Translations under genes and position numbers: made by a program
Notes under the pieces: model-generated
What the model saw: only the letters and a program-made list of their open reading frames with translations
Told to the model about the DNA's origin: nothing
Database searches by the model: none
Origin: Halichondria panicea
Taxonomy: Eukaryota; Porifera; Demospongiae; Suberitida; Halichondriidae
Direction: 5' to 3'
Assembly: GCF_963675165.1 (NCBI RefSeq)
Contig: NC_087388.1
Location: 2,892,800 to 2,956,799 of the forward strand
Length of the DNA stretch: 64,000 nucleotides
Part shown: positions 1 to 10,900 of the stretch, piece by piece
Position numbering within the stretch: the stretch's first letter is position 1
Layout: the number at the start of each line of letters is the position of its first letter

Positions 1-195
1 TACTTGCGGTAACCTGGTGTCCATCACAGCTCTAAAGGAACATATCACTTCGTGTAGGAAGGCGTAAGTACAGAAACGCAATTTGTGTATGGTAATTTAA
101 ACTTCAGTTTGTGCAGTGAGATCAAATCAAATGAAAAGTTGGATTACAGTGATACAGATAATCGCCCAGACATCTTATCAATTTTTTATGAAATA
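1..195 (+). pseudogene. Possible zinc-finger exons of a gene entering from the left
   Basis: An open stretch runs from the window edge to a good donor (GC|GTAAGT) at 64-65 and reads CGNLVSITALKEHITSC, a spacing like a C-x-n-H-x-n-C zinc knuckle. A second open stretch starts after an acceptor at 116 and reads on in the joined frame (EIKSNEKLDYSDTDNRPDIL) to a possible donor at 195. The HECT remnant at 1957-2892 is on the same strand, and animal HECT ligases with N-terminal zinc fingers exist, so these may be pieces of one gene; that link is inference. No complete product can be followed, so it is listed as partial or decayed. Confidence 0.25.
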
Positions 196-1344
196 GTACA
201 TCTGCTGGTTCATTGACTGTTTTGATAACTTTCAAGGATAAAAGCAAGCACGAAGAAAGTGATAACAACGAAGAATTTGCTCATGGTGTTGGGGAAACCC
301 GAGAACATGCTATTAACCTTGATGAGTGAGAACACGCACATTATTTTATTTTGTTCAATACAATATATAGCACATACATAGTTCATGACCATAGCCAAGA
401 GCCTTATGCTCAGGGGGACATTGGAGGAGTCTGTGTCAGCTTTTAATTAGCTGAATTCGATGACACTGTCATGGAAGTAGCTCTCCATTTGAGTAAGACG
501 ATTAAACAACCTCAGCCATCCAACCAACCGGAGTAAGATTGTGTCTGTTATAGGAGTGCATTGTCGGTAATCTGAGGAAAAGTGTAAAAGCTATCAATTC
601 CAAATTCGAAATGGTGATAAGACGAGGGAATATTTTAAGTGATGCGCTACGTCGGATGGACAAGATCACTTTTGACTCACACAAGCGCACAAGCCTCTGA
701 AGGTGCATTAGTAATTTAGTGGCCTATGTACGTAGTTATAAGACTATAAAACTCGCGTGTATATTTCATACTGGTAGACTTACAAGGGATTTTTCCGGCT
801 GCTGCAGTACAGTATCTTATCGAAATTCTTGGCATAATGTAGTGGCATACCAGCTAGGTGGGCATTAAACATGTTAACTGCCCCGCATTAACGTTTGTAT
901 GTAGGAATGCATTTAATTAAAACTTGGAAATCTCGCTGCGATGTCCTTATATATAGTTCATGGTGGTGCATCCTTAAGATATTCAGCCCATGTGTGTATA
1001 ATTTCCTATGTGGAATGGATGCCGCAGACTTGATAGCAGATATTGATGAAGTTCCGAACTCAGATGTCGTGATACTCTGAATAAGGTAGGTACTATATAT
1101 GTGCGTAGAAGTTTAGTACTTCTCGCTCAACCATGCGTTTGTACACTATAGCTAGCAGTAGTAGTAGTAGTAATATTTTATTTAAACAGGGAAAGTCTCA
1201 TCAGCAATATTGCTGGTCTTTCTCTGCATGAGAGCCCTGACAAGAATTACAGACAAAAAACAAAAACATGAAACAAACAACGTAAGTTAATTAATTTTAA
1301 AAGTGTTATAAATAATTATATTTGTTGAACTAGCTTAATTCTTT

Positions 1345-1862
1345 TGCTCTTTTATCTAACGAGTTCCAGATAATTTGTAAATAAATGAGTTTTTTAGCCA
1401 GCTAGTTCGTGTCTTATAATATATTTTTATTTCTGCCATTTTCATTTTTTGTTGGTCGTATAAGTGTCCTGAAGATACTTTGGTGATTATAATCTTGTAG
1501 GTTTTAATTCCAGTTTGTAACCGTCTTCTTGATGATAGTTTAGCCCAACCCAGTTCCTCCTCTAAGGGGTTCTGATTTTGTGCCACTTGGTTTTTCAGAA
1601 TAGTTCTCATTGGTCTATTCTGCACTCTCTCTATTTTATCCACTAGTTGTTTTGAACTTGGGTCCCATACAGATGTACAGTATTCCAGGTGTGGAAGTAC
1701 TAGTGATTAATTTGTAGAGAAGTTTTCTTGTAAATATTGTTGCAATTTCCTTGATGAACTCAAAGCTCCATATGATTTTGTTGTGAAGCTATTAATATGG
1801 TTCTTGAATGTAAATTTATTATCTAGTAATACACCTAGATATCGGAATTCAGTTGAAGGGGG
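1345..1862 (-). mobile_element. Non-LTR retrotransposon reverse transcriptase, 3' fragment (pseudogene)
   Basis: On the minus strand the translation holds the C-terminal part of a non-LTR (CR1/L2/RTE-like) reverse transcriptase: RYLGVLLDNKFTFKNHIN, then an in-frame TAA near 1710, then LPHLEYCTSVWDP, IERVQNRPMRTIL and LGWAKLSSRRRLQ. These are the thumb and C-terminal motifs of this family (YLGV, LEYCxxVW, VQRRAxR, LxxRR). The polymerase core (FADD box) and the endonuclease are absent, as expected for a 5'-truncated insertion. The in-frame stop and lack of an upstream start make it dead. Confidence 0.8.
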
Positions 1863-1956
1863 TGATATTAAGTATAATAATTATTAGCATTTCTTCGTAA
1901 TTGAGTTGTTTTGCTGACATGTTACGTACATGTGTAATACACGTACAGATCCAAAT

Positions 1957-2892
1957 GTGTGACAGTGTCGAAGTGCTTAGAGATATTTTGGTGGAGAATG
2001 TGGATCTGCTAATGGAATGTGGCTTTACTTAAGCTGCTATCAAAAGTAGAAGTTGCAGACAAGCCCACAATCATTCAGACTATCACCCTTCATAAGGTTG
2101 TGCTTGTGTTTCTGGCTGAACTATCCCAATTTCGTAAAGGGCTGTGTACACTGTGATGCCCTCTCACAGCATCCTTGCATGGCTACTCCGTTCATTCTTT
2201 TGCGTTGACTTCAGGGTTGTTTTCAGTATGAAGTAATTTTGTCAGGCCTTTTTAAATACAGACTCTATTTGGAAACAATAGGACAAAGGAGGAAACAGCT
2301 TTCATGTTTTTGTGGACTATCTAGATGACTGTGAGAGAGGTTGGTGACGAGTTTACAGTGTAGATATACATATACCTGTATAATTTATGTATACTAAGCT
2401 CTATGCAATTTAGACTTTGTGCTGACAGTAGCCGGTTACGCTACTTTTTGGGTCCACCAAATATTGTTGACCTCTATGAAGATTATTCCCTGTCACCGTT
2501 GCTTTCAGTTGCTTCCTCGCCACATAAAATCCCAGAAGATGCTGATAGCGATGTAGAAACTGGAGCTCAAGAGAAAGGTGATGTGCGAATAAAATCATTG
2601 CTACGGTTTGTTAGAAATTACTAGATTTTGTTTTTGTTTCTACATGTTTAATAGACGCTGTCACAAAAGTCTCATTATAAACAGTGTCCTGGCGTTTTTT
2701 ACTGGAGCAGACTGCATACCCCCTTCTGGGTACGAGTCAGGAACGCTCACATTCAGTTGGATTGATCCCTATCAGACAGCATCTACTTGTGCCATTCAAC
2801 TAACGTTGCCAACAAAGTATAACGATTGTGATGAATTTAAAAACAATTTGGACATTGCATTCACTATGCATGGAGGGTTTGGACTAATTTAG
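1957..2892 (+). pseudogene. HECT-type ubiquitin ligase 3' end, decayed
   Basis: Three collinear pieces resemble a HECT E3 ligase. The first reads MCDSVEVLRDILVENVDL and ends in a stop near 2030. The second (about 2075-2150) reads LHKVVLVFLAELSQFRKGL. The last, about 2665-2892, has the C-lobe pattern FFTGADCIPPSG, LTFSWIDPY, then STCAIQLTLP with the catalytic cysteine, and ends HGGFGLI before a stop. HECT C-lobes place the thioester cysteine in just such a xxTCxxxLxLP motif. Stops and frame changes between the pieces argue for a decayed gene, though introns could explain part of it. The nearest kin would be G2E3-like HECT proteins. Confidence 0.5.
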
Positions 2893-2984
2893 CTTGCTAT
2901 ACGATGACATTCATTCAATACTATTTACTCCATTGTTTTCTCAAACTATAATTATACATGTAATGACTTTGTATTCATAATTAT

Positions 2985-4165
2985 CCTCATTAATAATTGT
3001 TTTGTTTCGGTACCACTGGCATAAAGCAATTTTCTGAACTACAAATTCAAGTGTTCTTGTGTATATATCTACTCCATGGCAATCACTGGGACCAATAGGG
3101 GAGGGGACATCATTAATTTGCTTAAGTTGCATGTAGTCTCTCTCTTCTAATGGGTTAAGGGTAGTAGTTACCTCAACCCTCTGTAACTCCTCAGCGGCAG
3201 GGAGGGGACCATTCCAATCTACCCATACAGACTTGACTGGTTCTGCATGTACATTTGGGGTCTATGTTGTAAGTACATGTACCTACCTCAAAAATGTCCT
3301 CATTTGAAGTCTGTGAGAGACGAGATATCCAAAGCTAAATTGGTGACAAATTGCTCATACTCGAAAGAGGATGATTATTCCACGCTTCCACAAATTGTGA
3401 AATAGCAAGATTAATCCTCGGAATAAATACGTAACGCAAACAAAACATGTGGATATCATTGTCTACGTTTTAGAACGTGTAAATCTTCCATCTGATAAAA
3501 TAGTTGGAACAAATAAGATAAGATTGAAAGACGTCATATATACACCATAACCTTTCTATTCGTTGATTATGTACGGAACGACCAGTAATAAAGCTTCCAC
3601 GCCCTGGACCCCTCATACGATGTTCCAACATGAAACAAGCAACTTCAACATTTTCACCTCTTCTATCAGATCGTACTCTAATAGAAAGACCCAAGTTGAA
3701 CTCCGTCAATAAACAATTGCAAAACAGTATCCGCTCTATTGTTATCTGCAGTCCTCATGCAGGTAATTATGCGTCTACTACAGCCATCTATGCATCCATG
3801 TACCACATGAATCCACCACCTAGATAATAATTATAGTTAACTAAAACGAGACATTTTATGTCTATTCTTTTTACCTGATAAGCTTGTGATTGCCATCAAT
3901 ATGGTAAAGGGATAGAGGAGAAGGTACAGAATACTCTCATCGATTCAATGTCCGTAGACGCCTAAACACACTTTCTTGAGGATCTACTCTTCTCTGAGCC
4001 TCTCGTCTCGGAACTATTGTAAACGGCATCCTCTAGCAAGCAAATGCGCCATTATTTGACGTTTTCCACACATTGGAAAGTGGGATTGAATTTCTGCTAC
4101 TTGAGTATCAAGTTCACAATCTGACATAATGGAGTACTGCACTCGAAGAGATAATCCATGATATG
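2985..4165 (-). mobile_element. Integrase (rve domain) transposon gene, decayed
   Basis: Minus-strand segments in changing frames give a recognisable animal integrase-core protein: IQSHFPMCGKRQIMAHLL near 4070, RLRTLNR and YHIDGNHKLIR near 3900, [15 protein letters not shown] near 3650, [13 protein letters not shown] near 3570, FVEAWNNHPLSSMSNLSP near 3380 and VDWNGPLPAAEELQ near 3200. This is the integrase family common in sponge, cnidarian and fish genomes, with its H-x-DGNHKL block and GENVxVA block visible. Several stops and at least two frame changes separate the parts, so it is not functional. Terminal repeats were not identified. Confidence 0.75.
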
Positions 4166-4206
4166 TGGGGTGTGGTCTCTTAGGCCAGGGTGCAAATTCA
4201 GTTTAA

Positions 4207-4470
4207 TTCGAGGCTATGCCGCCGCCACAAACTAAACACTGCCGCCGCCAACCCAACCACTAACACCTACTGCCACCCTTGAGGTTAAGCCGCCGTCACC
4301 AAGTAAGTACCGCCGCCGCCAACCACTATTGAACATCAGAGCAGAGCACCTGCCGCCGCCGCCACCAAGTAAACACTGCCCAACACCTGCCTCCACCAAG
4401 TAAGTACAGCCGCCGCCAACCACTAATCTGCCGCCACCAAGTTAATACCGCCGCCTCCTAACACGTTTAC
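4207..4470. repeat. Degenerate GCCGCC tandem repeat
   Basis: Irregular units of about 20-40 bases pair a GCCGCCGCC core with CACCAAGTAAGTAC or AACCACTA spacers. The plus strand is C-rich and the minus strand G-rich. Minus-strand reading gives a glycine-rich open frame that I regard as an artefact of the repeat. The repeated AAGTAAGTA looks like a splice donor but is simply part of the unit. Confidence 0.7.
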
Positions 4471-4900
4471 TTTTGGCACTATTCACCTCTCATAGCCAGC
4501 GGCTCTAGTGAGACTGTGCGAACCAGCTTTGACATTGCGTCTGCTACAGCGTTTGACTTAATTCGTGCTCTTGGCATTATTCTTTTGAGCACCCCAACTA
4601 TGCAACTATATACAGGTAGTGCTCGACAGTATCGCAGCTCTGTTAAAAACGTAACTGCAAGCTTCCCACCTAATGATGGCTGGAATGGTGTGTCCTCGAT
4701 CATTGTGACAGGAGGCAAGTGGAGGCTCTATATGCATTAAGGGTGCTATGATCAAAGAAGTGCAAGACAAACATATGTACTCTGTTGAAAGATCCGATAG
4801 GGGGCAGTCTATTGAACGTCTTTGATTGGCAGTCCCAATAACGATACGGAATACTGACAGCAGGAAACGATAGAAGAACAGGAGTAGTAACTGTATAGAT

Positions 4901-5023
4901 CTAGTATTGCTTTAACCCACAAATCTGGACTGCTACAAAACTCCCACTACCATCCTGTAAAAGCATCTCAGATATCTGCGGGTGACCGTTCTCTATCGCC
5001 ACATACAACGGGATTGCTCCGCC
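4901..5023 (-). pseudogene. Isolated ankyrin-repeat exon fragment
   Basis: After a minus-strand acceptor (TATAG) the reading is GGAIPLYVAIENGHPQ then ISEMLLQDG, a clear single ankyrin repeat (GxTPLHxAxxNGHxxxxxxLLxxG), followed by a short tail and a TAG at 4901. The only other ankyrin-like sequence nearby is at 7630-7714 on the same strand. Both could be exons of one decayed gene split by the tRNA duplications. No complete protein can be built. Confidence 0.45.
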
Positions 5024-5302
5024 CTATACAAACACGAGTACGACTGTGTAAAAGGGCTCAGAGTATTCATTAGGTGAGGATCGCCAAATTAAAATTCGCC
5101 AATGTGATCAAAAATAAGATGAGTCGCCAATTATATTTCTATTGCCTCATTCGCCGACTATACAGTATGTACTTACTCACATGCATGTAATGTACAAAGC
5201 ATTGCAACCTCTGCTAAATTAGACTATCCACTATCTCACAGTGGCTATAAGTTCATAGCACTTGTACGCACTGAAGTATCACAGCACAGACTTCTCAGTT
5301 GT

Positions 5303-5374
5303 GGCTTGTTGGTCTAGGGGCATGATTCTCGTTTTGGGTGCGAGAGGTCCCGGGTTCGAATCCCGGACAAGCCC
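5303..5374 (+). tRNA. tRNA-Pro(UGG), copy 1
   Basis: A 72-base cloverleaf: acceptor GGCTTGT pairs with ACAAGCC, the D arm lies at TGGTCTAGGGG (A box), the anticodon loop TTTGGGT gives TGG in positions 34-36, and the T arm CCGGG-TTCGAAT-CCCGG contains the B box. The anticodon stem has one T-G pair (CTCGT/GCGAG) where the other two copies have C-G. No intron. A TTTTTT run about ten bases downstream should terminate RNA polymerase III. Confidence 0.95.
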
Positions 5375-5875
5375 AATATTTTTTGACTTTGTGTTAATAT
5401 ATATATACTACTACACTGTCTAGCCACACAAATGCTCATATCTTTTACTCACGAGCATTGACAGTCACTTTTGCCTATAGATCACCTTCAGCACTTCATC
5501 GTGATCGTGTTCACAGACATAATACGAGAGCAATGAATCTGACAGGATCATCCTAATGAATAAAAACATTTCGTATTACACTAGAATGTTTTGCGAGTAT
5601 CGAACTTTGTGAGGGTTGATCAATTAGCAAAAATAAAATTGCAAACGTAAATACACATGATCCTTGCCAGAATGCAATACATCAATAGCAAAAGGTAAAT
5701 TTTTCTGCTGATTTTGAAAGGTTTTTCACTAGGTTTGTGCGGTTGACCAAAGTTGCGTAACTATCAAGTGAATGTGTGGGTTATGTCCGTAGACCCAGCC
5801 CAGCTATAACGAATTGACGTGGGCGAAATAATTATGTCACATGACATTGCTTCTGCACTGTGATTGGTCATTACT

Positions 5876-6441
5876 TAGCCTCGATTTAAAATACGGCCTG
5901 GTACCTATTACATAGTGATAGTGCGCATGCGTTAGTTTATTCTCCAGAATCTGGGGAATCCTCTTTTTTCTTTCTCTCATCTATTTTCTATCTATGTACA
6001 TCAGCTTAGCTCTCTATTGCGTTGTTCCAGAAGGCTTTCACACTAGTCTGAAGCCAGAAGAGGCTCTCATCTACCTCTATGGCGGTTGTATGGTCAGGAT
6101 GTCTTACCTTGGATATGTACAGGCTATGGAAAGTCTATGGTGCCTCAAACTGCTACTCGCGAAGACAACCCGGCTATAGGACCATCCTAGACGTAAGATG
6201 AGAGCCTCTTTTGTCTTAAAACTAGCCTTCTAGACCAACGCAATAGACGGCATAAGCTTTACGGAACTCAGTCATGGAGATAAAGTATTACGGAACATAT
6301 TCTTAGTAAGCGACTAATTTCCAGTATAATTTACATTGGTAATACAATTACTCATATTCTGGGTAATTTGAAGCGTATGCGCACTATCACCCCTGCAATA
6401 GGTACCAGGCCGTATTTTAATGCGGCCTGGAATTGAGGCTA
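5876..6441. mobile_element. Fold-back element with long inverted arms
   Basis: The left arm starts TAGCCTCGATTTAAAATACG and the right arm ends with its inverse (CGTATTTTAATGCGGCCTGG then AATTGAGGCTA). Both arms contain TACGGCCTGGTACCTATT and GTGATAGTGCGCAT on opposite strands. Further in, ATTGCGTTG, AGAAGGCT and AGAGGCTCTCATCT are also present as inverse copies. There is no convincing coding sequence. It lies between tRNA copies 1 and 2 and may have mediated the inversion. Confidence 0.7.
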
Positions 6442-6545
6442 GTCATGATGATTGGCAGTTGACCAGTCCCAATCAGAGGATGGATGGACTGGCCAGCGAG
6501 TCTAGTATGTAGCAATATAGTATATAACACAAAGTCAAAAATATT

Positions 6546-6617
6546 GGGCTTGTCCGGGATTCGAACCCGGGACCTCTCGCACCCAAAGCGAGAATCATGC
6601 CCCTAGACCAACAAGCC
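6546..6617 (-). tRNA. tRNA-Pro(UGG), copy 2 (inverted)
   Basis: The reverse complement is the same 72-base tRNA-Pro with anticodon TGG, anticodon stem CTCGC/GCGAG, intact acceptor stem and intact A and B boxes. The 3' flank reads AATATTTTTGA on the tRNA strand, a usable T-run terminator. It lies in opposite orientation to the other two copies. Confidence 0.95.
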
Positions 6618-7153
6618 ACAACTGAGAAGTCTGTGCTGTGATACTTGAGTGCGTACAAGTGATTTGAACTAGCCACCGTGAGATAGTGATAGATGCCATA
6701 CAACTAACCACTAGAACAACTCGATGATTGGCAGTTGACTAGTCCCAATCCCCAGAGGATGGACTGGTCAGCGAGTCTAGCTACACACATGTTCTAGATA
6801 GCAAATGCTCATATCTTTTACTCATGAGCATTGACATTCACTTTTGCCTAGCCTTCAGTACTTCATCACTTCATCGTGATCATGTTCACAGACATAGTAC
6901 AAGAGCAGTGAATCTGACAGGATTATCCTATGTCCTAAGAATGTAAGAACTTTGCTAGGATAATTGATCAATTCGCATCAATAAAATCGCAAACCTAAGG
7001 TAAATACACACGGTCCTTGGCCAAAATGCAATACTTAGATCGCAAAAGGTCAATTTTTCAGCTGAAAGGTTTATCACTCGCAAAAACGATCACTATCTGA
7101 CGGGGTGGCTAGTTCAAACCACTTGTACACAACAGCACAGACTTCTCAGTTGT

Positions 7154-7225
7154 GGCTTGTTGGTCTAGGGGCATGATTCTCGCTTTGGGTGCGAGAGGTC
7201 CCGGGTTCGAATCCCGGACAAGCCC
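7154..7225 (+). tRNA. tRNA-Pro(UGG), copy 3
   Basis: Identical to copy 2 over the cloverleaf (GGCTTGT/ACAAGCC acceptor, loop TTTGGGT, T arm CCGGGTTCGAATCCCGG) and followed by a TTTTTT run. The unit is direct relative to copy 1 and shares its flanks, so the three arose by duplication. Confidence 0.95.
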
Positions 7226-7629
7226 AGTATTTTTTGAATTTGTGATATTTATCTGTACTCGAATGCTACGCACTATGTCTTAAGAAAGCAAAATTAATGC
7301 TCATATTCTTTACTCTTCACTCACAAGAATTGATATTCATTTTTGCCTAGATCAATTCCTTCAGCACTTCATTGTAATCGTGTGCACATAGTATGAGAGC
7401 AATGAATCTGACAGCCTAATGAAATAATAAGTATACACTGTATAGTATACTACAGGTGAAGGGGATCTAGGAACGTCAAAGATTATCGAAAAAAACACCA
7501 GATCAGAACGTGTGCCTTTCTCAGATACGTACTGTCACTGTGTACGATAACTGTGTGTATACGTGTGTTAGAGTATCGGTATTTACTGTACTATTACAAA
7601 AAGTTGGTTGATTTACCTCATCCACTTGA

Positions 7630-7714
7630 TTTTAATATGGTCGGCTCCATGTTCCACGTTCTAGATGCATCCAAACTTCCTCCACATTGCCATCCTTGCA
7701 GGCATCAATGAATG
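7630..7714 (-). pseudogene. Ankyrin-like fragment
   Basis: After an acceptor (GCTGCAG) the minus strand reads PFIDACKDGNVEEVWMHLERG, which resembles the first helix pair of an ankyrin-repeat domain (AxxDGNxEEVxxLLExG). A TAA follows nine codons later, before the possible donor. It lies about 200 bases upstream of the MARCHF6 start on the other strand and is probably a decayed exon, perhaps of the gene represented at 4901-5023. Confidence 0.3.
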
Positions 7715-7923
7715 GCTGCAGCATTCACATTCACTAGATCTATAGATGTATAGTGAACAGGGCAGGCAAAGACATGTACATTGCTAATATTCAATGCTTG
7801 CACACGCTTGCACAATAGTGGTCTAATCCAAATTAGGTTATGGTCGCAAAATAAAATGTTAAATAACAGAGGTCTAAAATGTACATTAATTTTAATTTCC
7901 TCTACCCATTTCCAAAACAGAAA

Positions 7924-10900
7924 ATGGCGAGTAATACAGCTGATCTTGACTTCTCTGACTTGACTGGGGAGGACCATGGTATCTCAGGAAGTCACGATCA
8001 AGATGGAGCATCTTCTCAGAGTGAAGGTATGTGCACTCCTCTGTTTCTAGATTCAGTGGGAAAACACTCTAATTTCAATTTATAAGCTATCAAACTTGCC
8101 AGTATTGTCTTCAACCATACATGGGTCAGGCTAGCGAATCAACTGGCATGTACGGCACCGGATGATTATTTAGTAGGCGTGGGCAGGGAGGGATTCGGGT
8201 TAACTATGATATTATTTAGGGCGTTTCTACATACGGTTAAAATCCGGTGCCGTACAAGCCTGATGATCCAGGCTAGCTAGCTAAACAGTTTGGCCTCCAA
8301 AGCAGAACGTGGTGTGTGTAGATGCATGATGTGTATGGTCATGTATTTATCACATAATAATAATTGTTTGCTAATTATGTGCTCTTGTGCATAGACATAT
8401 GCCGTGTGTGTCGAGTGGGATCGTTGCCAGGACGACCATTATTCCACCCTTGTGTGTGCACTGGGAGCATCAGATACATACATCAGGATTGGTACGTCAC
8501 AACACGCTGTTGTAACTACTTGTGCCTAGCTTCTTGAATGTGCAGTAGTGTGAAGGCCAAGGAGAGATTGTTAACATTCTACATGCATGTATGTCATCAT
8601 GCATCAAAACTATAATTTTGTATTTTGTATCTCTGTAGTCTGGTCCAGTGGCTCAAGCACAGTGGGAAGGAGTAAGTGTTGTAGGTTGCAGAGAGTACAT
8701 CATTACATGTATACTGTAAGATCTCGATTTAAGGAGACACTCTGATTATGCGACATTTTGATATTTCGCAGCATTCATAATTTTGTTTCTGTACATACTC
8801 TTGCAAAATGTAAGTGTCACTTTAAATCGAGATCTTACGGTAGTCATGTATTTTCGCATGGCGTTGAACAAAAAAACAGTGTGAACTACTTTGCACGTAC
8901 ATACTAACTTTTTGCACAGATAATGTGATTACGGTACAGTAGAACCTCGATTATCCGGACACCTTGGTTCCAGAAGCAGGCCGGATAAGTGAATATGCCG
9001 GATAATCGAATAGATAAACCACGCCTTGATCCACCCACTTTATTGATGAACAGCAGTGCCACATGGTTGTCTGCGCATGCGCAAAAGAAAAGCAGGCATG
9101 TCTCCATGGTAACAGCTGCAACGCGCATGCGCATTTGAGGGACACGCCCATTTTCTGAATTATGTAATCTGATTAAAAAGAAAACTGCCAAGCCGGATAA
9201 TCGAGGTTCCGGATAATCGAGGGCCGGATAATCGAGGTTCTACTGTATCAACGTGATTATGGTATTAATTGCTGCACACTTTTGTTTTAACATTGCATGA
9301 ACTTGTTTTCCCCAGGTTCTGTGAGCTTTGCATGCACCGATTCGAGTTTGTGCCCAGTAAGTAATGCAACCTTAACATTTTGCATTGAATATTATTACAA
9401 TTACGTAGCCAACACTAAGGCTCGAGTTGTATTATAATTATTAGCTGCTACAATTATTATAATGCTTGCGAGCTTTGCTGTAGTTACAGCCTTGATAGTG
9501 TATTCATTTTATAGGGGGTACTTTTGCAGTCTATAAATATTGTTGTACCAATCATGTTTTACGTTAGATCAATAGCATGTAAGTGCATTTACATGTGCTA
9601 CAACTCTTTGATAATGCTGGGGATTCCCTTGAATATTTCAACTATCAGATGTGAGTACATGTAGTGTTGTTTTGCATTTCGCAATCCCTAACAATACCAC
9701 ACCCCCTCCAGTCTACCGCCCTGACATGCCCACAAGGCTTCCAGTGTCAGAGCTGATAGGGGGACTAGTGAGAGGAGCTCTAAAGAACGTGAGACACTGG
9801 CTGCACCTCGGCTTCGTAGCCTTTGTCTGGCTCGTCATCGTACCAATTTGCATATGTGAGTGAACTAGCTATTGCTAGGTTGTTTGGTATGATCAAAGTT
9901 TTAAACTGTTGTGCCTCAAATTTTGTAATTGTTTTTTGGCATGATTAACGTTTTGGACTGACCTTTTTTTCCTAACCTTGTCGCTTATAATAATCTAAAC
10001 AGCTACTGCACAAAAATTAATAAGTATGTACGTACATAGTATAATTATCTGAACATTTTTTTGTCATTAACCCTTTGTAGATCGTATCTACAGCTTCCTG
10101 CTTTATGGCTCCCTATGGTCCATTGCATCATTTCCTTTCCAACTCATCTCTCTGTGAGTACAACATTGTAGCCTTTCGTTTAATTAAGAATTAACGGCAA
10201 AGTACGTACATGTGTACATGTAATGAAGTCTTGCAAAAACAGTTAATCTGCTCATACGTACAGTACACATACTGCACATAATTATGAGTTGTACAGAGGT
10301 TTTCAGGTTGCTTGTCACGTAGAGTCCGCGCATGCGTATCAATCATTCTACTGTATGAACTTTGGACTCCACTGAGACACGTGGCTTGGAAAATCATAGA
10401 TAGAAGAGGAAAAATGAATCTTAGTCAAAATGCTATTAGAAACTTAGTACAACACAGTGTGACAGTAAACAGCAGTAGAGTTAGGGTTACTCCACTGTCA
10501 GGGTGCCAAGGTCACCCTTTGTCGATTGAAAAGTCTACCAAACTGGACAAAATTGTTTTGAGAGCTGTGTGTAAGGACGATAGTAAGGTGTGTCGATCTT
10601 TTACCCTTCGTAATATCGATACTGTTCATGTGATGATCTGAAGATAGTAATAAGAAGCCAACTGTGTCAAGATATTACACAGGAAGACTTTGATGTTGGC
10701 TACGTACGTGGATCTGCCGTGATACGGAGTCGTAGTGAAGAAGACGTGTATGAAGTTTTGGCTGATTTAAATAAGCCCAATTGTAGTTTAACACTATGGT
10801 GCGATGGTCTTAAAGAATGCATTCCAGGTACTACAGCAAGAGGAAATAAGAGGAAAAAAACAGCATCTATAAATGAAGACAGTGTTAAAAAGAAAAAGAA

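Larger units (their letters stand above)
5224..7450. repeat. Duplicated and inverted tRNA-Pro units
   Basis: Three units share sequence well beyond the tRNA. The upstream CAGACTTCTCAGTTGT block, the downstream TTTTTTGA run, and an AT-rich tail holding CAGCACTTCAT and GAGCAATGAATCTGACAG recur. Units 1 and 3 are direct and unit 2 (about 6452-6720) is inverted. A 50-base segment starting GATTGGCAGTTGAC occurs at 6452 and again at 6725 and flanks the inverted unit. Parts of the tail (near 5580-5740 and 6940-7090) match the MITE at 20836-21049. Confidence 0.8.

Noticed and set aside
4232-4423. Glycine-rich minus-strand protein
   Set aside because: It arises solely from the GCCGCC tandem repeat and has no flanking gene structure.
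4479-4740. Overlapping open frames on both strands
   Set aside because: Neither shows a family, splice context or codon bias; overlapping frames of about 75 codons are expected by chance in moderately GC-rich sequence.
5994-6179. Coding sequence in the fold-back element
   Set aside because: It lies across an inverted arm and its translation has no domain; the arm itself explains the openness.
8904-9191. Minus-strand open frames of 60-95 codons
   Set aside because: They lie inside the pogo-like MITE and are by-products of its inverted repeats.
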